Of a DNA stretch of 64,000 bases, positions 61,292 to 64,000 are shown in pieces. Both the position numbers and the translations under genes were made by a program. How positions within the stretch are numbered: the stretch's first letter is position 1; each line of letters opens with the position of its first letter. Under the pieces are notes generated by a model, which saw only the letters and a program-made list of their open reading frames with translations, ran no database searches and had not been told where the DNA came from. Source of the stretch: 21-14-0-10-47-8 sp966211795 (GTDB taxonomy: Bacteria; Bdellovibrionota; Bdellovibrionia; Bdellovibrionales; Bdellovibrionaceae); assembly GCA_966211795.1 (NCBI GenBank), contig CBIHNW010000020.1:1-64000 (forward strand). The letters run 5' to 3'.

Positions 61292-62632
61292 TCACGCATT
61301 GGCTAAGATGCTTTGCAATTGTCGATATCCCGTCTGAAAATCCGTTCTCTCTTCAACCCGTTGTTTTAGAAAATCATTGATGGCATCGATCAGCTTGATG
61401 GACTTGTCGATGCGCGGATTGGAACCCGGTTTGTAGGCGCCGATGTTGATCAGATCTTCGGCCTCTTTGTAGATCGCCAAATTCTCGCGCAGTTTTTGCG
61501 CTAGCCTTGAATGATCATTCGTCGTTACGGCCCGCATCACCCGGCTCGCACTCTGAAGCACATCGATTGCGGGAAAGTGGGCCTTGTGCGCCAAGTTCCG
61601 ACTGAGAACAATGTGGCCATCGACGATCGATCGCACCGCATCTCCGATCGGGTCGTCCATGTCATCACCTTCCACCAGGACCGTGTAAAGTCCGGTGATG
61701 CTGCCTTCATTTTCAAAGGATCCCGCACGCTCTAATAATTTCGGTAATGTTGAAAACACGCTCGGCGTGTATCCTTTCGACGCCGGTGGTTCACCGGTCG
61801 AGAGACCGATTTCCCGCTGGGCCATCGAAAAACGTGTCACCGAATCCATCATCAAGAGAACTTGTTTGCCCATCGAGGAAAAATATTCGGCGATCGCCGT
61901 CGCCACGAAGGCTCCACGCATCCGCAGTAAGGCGCTTTGATCGCTGGTCACGCAGACGATCACCGAACGTTTCAGACCTTCGGGTCCCAAATCGTGCTCG
62001 ATAAATTCGCGCACCTCACGGCCCCGCTCGCCCACCAGCGCGATGACGTTGACATCGGCTTTCGTGTTTCGCGCCATCATGCCCAGAAGCACGGACTTGC
62101 CGACGCCCGATCCCGCCATGATGCCGACCCGTTGTCCACGGCCGACGGTCAAGGCTCCATTGATCGCGCGGATCCCCAGATCCAAAGGTTCACGAATGGG
62201 TCGACGCTCCAAAGGATTGCGGACTTCGGAATATAAGGAGACTTCGCGAATGCCTTCGATCTCTCCGTGGCCGTCAATTGGTTTTCCAAGACCGTCCACC
62301 ACTCGACCCAACAACTCTTCTCCGACTTTGATGGTCGCCACCTGACGGCGAAGCGTGATGCGAGCGCCCAGGCCCACACCGCGCATTTCTGCGAGCGGCA
62401 TCATCAAGACAGACTTGTCCTTGAAACCGACGACTTCCGCGAAAAAGGTTCTTTCGGTTCCTGCGGGCTGGACTTCGCAAAGACTGCCCAGGCTTGCGCC
62501 AGGAAGATAACCCTTGAGCAGCAGGCCCGTCACTTCGGTGACCTTGCCGCTGTCTTTGGTGATTTGCAATGAGCTCACCAGGTCTTCATATTTTTGCAGA
62601 TCCAATGAAAGATCCGAGGCTGCATCCTTCAC
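61292..62632 (-). CDS. fliI: Flagellum-specific ATPase FliI
   Basis: 446 residues, homologous to F1 beta subunits. P-loop GIMAGSGVGKSVLLGMMARN, Walker B VLLMMDSVTRFSMAQREIGL, and DHGHI-like loop VDGHIVLSRNLAHKAHFPA are all present. It energises type III export of flagellar subunits with FliH and FliJ. It starts with GTG overlapping the fliH TGA (GTGA), so translation is coupled. Confidence 0.96.
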   Translation of the reverse strand: MKDAASDLSLDLQKYEDLVSSLQITKDSGKVTEVTGLLLKGYLPGASLGSLCEVQPAGTERTFFAEVVGFKDKSVLMMPLAEMRGVGLGARITLRRQVATIKVGEELLGRVVDGLGKPIDGHGEIEGIREVSLYSEVRNPLERRPIREPLDLGIRAINGALTVGRGQRVGIMAGSGVGKSVLLGMMARNTKADVNVIALVGERGREVREFIEHDLGPEGLKRSVIVCVTSDQSALLRMRGAFVATAIAEYFSSMGKQVLLMMDSVTRFSMAQREIGLSTGEPPASKGYTPSVFSTLPKLLERAGSFENEGSITGLYTVLVEGDDMDDPIGDAVRSIVDGHIVLSRNLAHKAHFPAIDVLQSASRVMRAVTTNDHSRLAQKLRENLAIYKEAEDLINIGAYKPGSNPRIDKSIKLIDAINDFLKQRVEERTDFQTGYRQLQSILANA

Positions 62633-63402
62633 GTCGAGCTCACTTTATCTTTCACGCGGTGAAGATTTTCTTTCAGACCTTCCCACAGCTTTTCCACCCG
62701 GTTTTCGATGCGCGCATCGATCTCGCCATAGTTTGTCAAGATCACGCATCCACCCGGAGCGATCCCATCAACCGGTTCAAGTTTCAGTTTTTTCATGAAT
62801 TCAAATTCGCGTCCGGTTTCGGTTCGCAGCGTTTCCAGAAATTCAATCTGCGACGGCGAAACTTGAACGACCACTTCTTCTTCGACCTGCGCTTTTTCAA
62901 TGGCGTCACGAATCACGTTGGTGACCAAAGTCGGTTCGACTTCGACCGTGTGGTAGGCCAAGCGTTTGGCCATGTGAAATGCCAATTGCACCAGGTGCGT
63001 TTCGTTATTCGAAATCAGATCCTTTTTGAGATTGCCAATCGCATTCAGCAGATTCTCAAAACGCTCGAGACGCAGTTTGATTTCTTCCGACGTTTTTTGA
63101 AAGGCTTCATGTTTTCCTTCGTCCAATCCCAATTGGTAGGCTTCTTGATATGCGGTCTCCTGCACCTCTTTCAGGCGCTCGAGAACCTTCTTTTCAACAT
63201 CCTCTTCCACATTGCTGGCTTCGACCTTTTGCACACCCGTCTGCACGCGGATGACATCGCTCATGCGAAAATCATTGCGCTGGGCCCGACGGCCCTCGAG
63301 ATAGCTTTGCGCCTGCTCGGATGTTCCCAGTTCGAATTTCGGCGGAACGTATTCCAACACTTTTTTAGGAACCACGTCCGCTTTGAGAATGCTCTTAGAC
63401 AA
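62629..63402 (-). CDS. fliH: Flagellar assembly protein FliH
   Basis: About 257 residues. Start TTG 63402 is proposed because GGAGG lies 6 nt upstream inside the end of fliG; GTG 63423 is the alternative. The protein has the helical, Glu/Gln-rich middle of FliH/YscL (AYQLGLDEGKHEAFQKTSEE) and the C-terminal stator-like domain (VVVQVSPSQIEFLETL, APGGCVILTNYGEIDAR). It restrains FliI at the export gate. Overlaps both neighbours. Confidence 0.9.
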   Translation of the reverse strand: MSKSILKADVVPKKVLEYVPPKFELGTSEQAQSYLEGRRAQRNDFRMSDVIRVQTGVQKVEASNVEEDVEKKVLERLKEVQETAYQEAYQLGLDEGKHEAFQKTSEEIKLRLERFENLLNAIGNLKKDLISNNETHLVQLAFHMAKRLAYHTVEVEPTLVTNVIRDAIEKAQVEEEVVVQVSPSQIEFLETLRTETGREFEFMKKLKLEPVDGIAPGGCVILTNYGEIDARIENRVEKLWEGLKENLHRVKDKVSST

Positions 63403-64000
63403 GTGCGTCCTCCGATCCACCACGTGCGATCAGGATCTTTCCTTCGGCCTCGAGACGGCGGGCAACGTTGACGATTTCCTGTTGAGACTGTTCGACGTCC
63501 GACAATCTCGAAGGTCCCATGTTATTAAGATCCTCACGCAGCATTTCTGCCGCACGTGCCGAGATGTTCTTGAAAATCTTGTTTCGAATCTCTTCGCTGG
63601 CCGTCTTGAGCGACAAGAGCAACTTGCTGTTGTCGACCTCTTTGAGCAACGTCTGGATGCCACGATCGTCGATTTTGACGATGTCGTCGAAAACGAACAT
63701 GAGCTTTCGGATCTCTTCCGCCAGCAACGGATCTTTTTCTTCCAACCGGGACATGATCGACGTCTCGGTGTTTTTATCCATGACGTTCAACATTTCGGCG
63801 ACCGGCTGAACTCCGCCCAAGGCGGCTTGCTCGACCGTGCTCATGCTGGCCAGCTCACGCTTTAACACCGCATCGATTTCGGCGATCAATTCAGGCGCCA
63901 CGTGATCCAAGTTCGCCATCCGAAGAACGACTTCGGCCTGCAGAGCGTCCGGCAAACGTTTCAAGACCTCGCCCTTTTTCTCGGGCTCGAGATGCGCCAA
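63395..64000 (-). CDS. fliG: Flagellar motor switch protein FliG (C-terminal part; gene runs off the window)
   Basis: The frame is open to the right edge, so the first part of the gene is missing; ~201 C-terminal residues are seen. EKKGEVLKRLPDALQAEVVL and MDKNTETSIMSRLEEKDPLL belong to the middle domain, and FVFDDIVKIDDRGIQTLLKE through LREDLNNMGPSRLSDVEQSQ form the torque-generating C-terminal domain with its charged ridge. The stop overlaps the start of fliH. Head of the operon visible here. Confidence 0.94.
   Translation of the reverse strand: MAHLEPEKKGEVLKRLPDALQAEVVLRMANLDHVAPELIAEIDAVLKRELASMSTVEQAALGGVQPVAEMLNVMDKNTETSIMSRLEEKDPLLAEEIRKLMFVFDDIVKIDDRGIQTLLKEVDNSKLLLSLKTASEEIRNKIFKNISARAAEMLREDLNNMGPSRLSDVEQSQQEIVNVARRLEAEGKILIARGGSEDALV

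Noticed and set aside
62569..63471. 300-codon open frame antisense to fliH and the fliI start
   Set aside because: Phe/Asp/Val-rich shadow of the minus-strand flagellar genes; no start signal.
1..64000. CRISPR arrays, transposases, integrases or prophage genes
   Set aside because: None seen: no regularly spaced repeats, no DDE or recombinase motifs, no phage structural genes.

Overview
The window looks like chromosomal DNA of a Bdellovibrio-like bacterium (Bdellovibrionota, formerly delta-proteobacteria). GC is moderate (about half by eye) and coding is dense on both strands. There is an unusually large load of exported lipoproteins, small outer-membrane beta-barrels and secreted zinc peptidases, and the flagellar operon has the delta-proteobacterial order fliG-fliH-fliI-fliJ-(MotE-like)-fliK-flgD-flagellar operon protein-flgE. 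This assignment rests on gene content, not on a database search. No tRNA, rRNA, insertion sequence, prophage or CRISPR array was seen.

Layout. 1-3.5 kb: end of an unknown gene, an 80-nt inverted-repeat element, then exported proteins on the minus strand. 3.6-5.9 kb: UvrD/PcrA helicase with a promoter that predicts a leaderless mRNA. 5.9-10.7 kb: divergent ovothiol genes ovoB/ovoA and an HMG-CoA-lyase-like protein. 10.8-12.1 kb: lysine 2,3-aminomutase. 12.3-20.1 kb: large exported proteins of unknown function, then a TetR regulator divergent from a lipoprotein/exported protein/matrixin-protease operon, with two matching operators. 20.2-25.2 kb: porin-like protein, a GroES domain with a histone-H1-like tail, two DUF507 proteins, a class A penicillin-binding protein. 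25.4-31.7 kb: a second copy of the 80-nt element, a metallo-beta-lactamase-fold hydrolase, then a radical SAM/SPASM maturase with a 30-codon peptide gene overlapping its end, a CHASE2 histidine kinase and an NtrC-type regulator. 31.7-35.7 kb: exported proteins of unknown function, a TfoX-like protein and a cytoplasmic-looking hypothetical. 35.8-40 kb: ileS-lspA-lgt, joining isoleucyl-tRNA synthesis to lipoprotein maturation. 40-44 kb: small exported proteins, yacG, HU and pfkA, with tandem palindromes ahead of pfkA. 43.9-49.3 kb: complete livKHMGF branched-chain amino acid ABC transporter plus a PlsC-like protein. 49.3-54.7 kb: pterin dehydratase, a ferritin-like/ferredoxin/CDGSH fusion, and exported proteins including a FecR-domain protein. 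54.8-64 kb: flagellar operon on the minus strand, with fliG cut by the window end.

The most promising undescribed system is the candidate RiPP cassette at 26.8-28.2 kb. A maturase with a canonical seven-cysteine SPASM domain is followed by a well-initiated 30-residue peptide (one Cys, C-terminus GTCRPG), and 44 nt later by a periplasmic-sensor kinase. Other items worth attention are the 80-nt palindromic element in two convergent gaps, the mirror-image TetR control region, the tandem palindromes before pfkA, the H1-GroES fusion and the iron-sulfur fusion protein.
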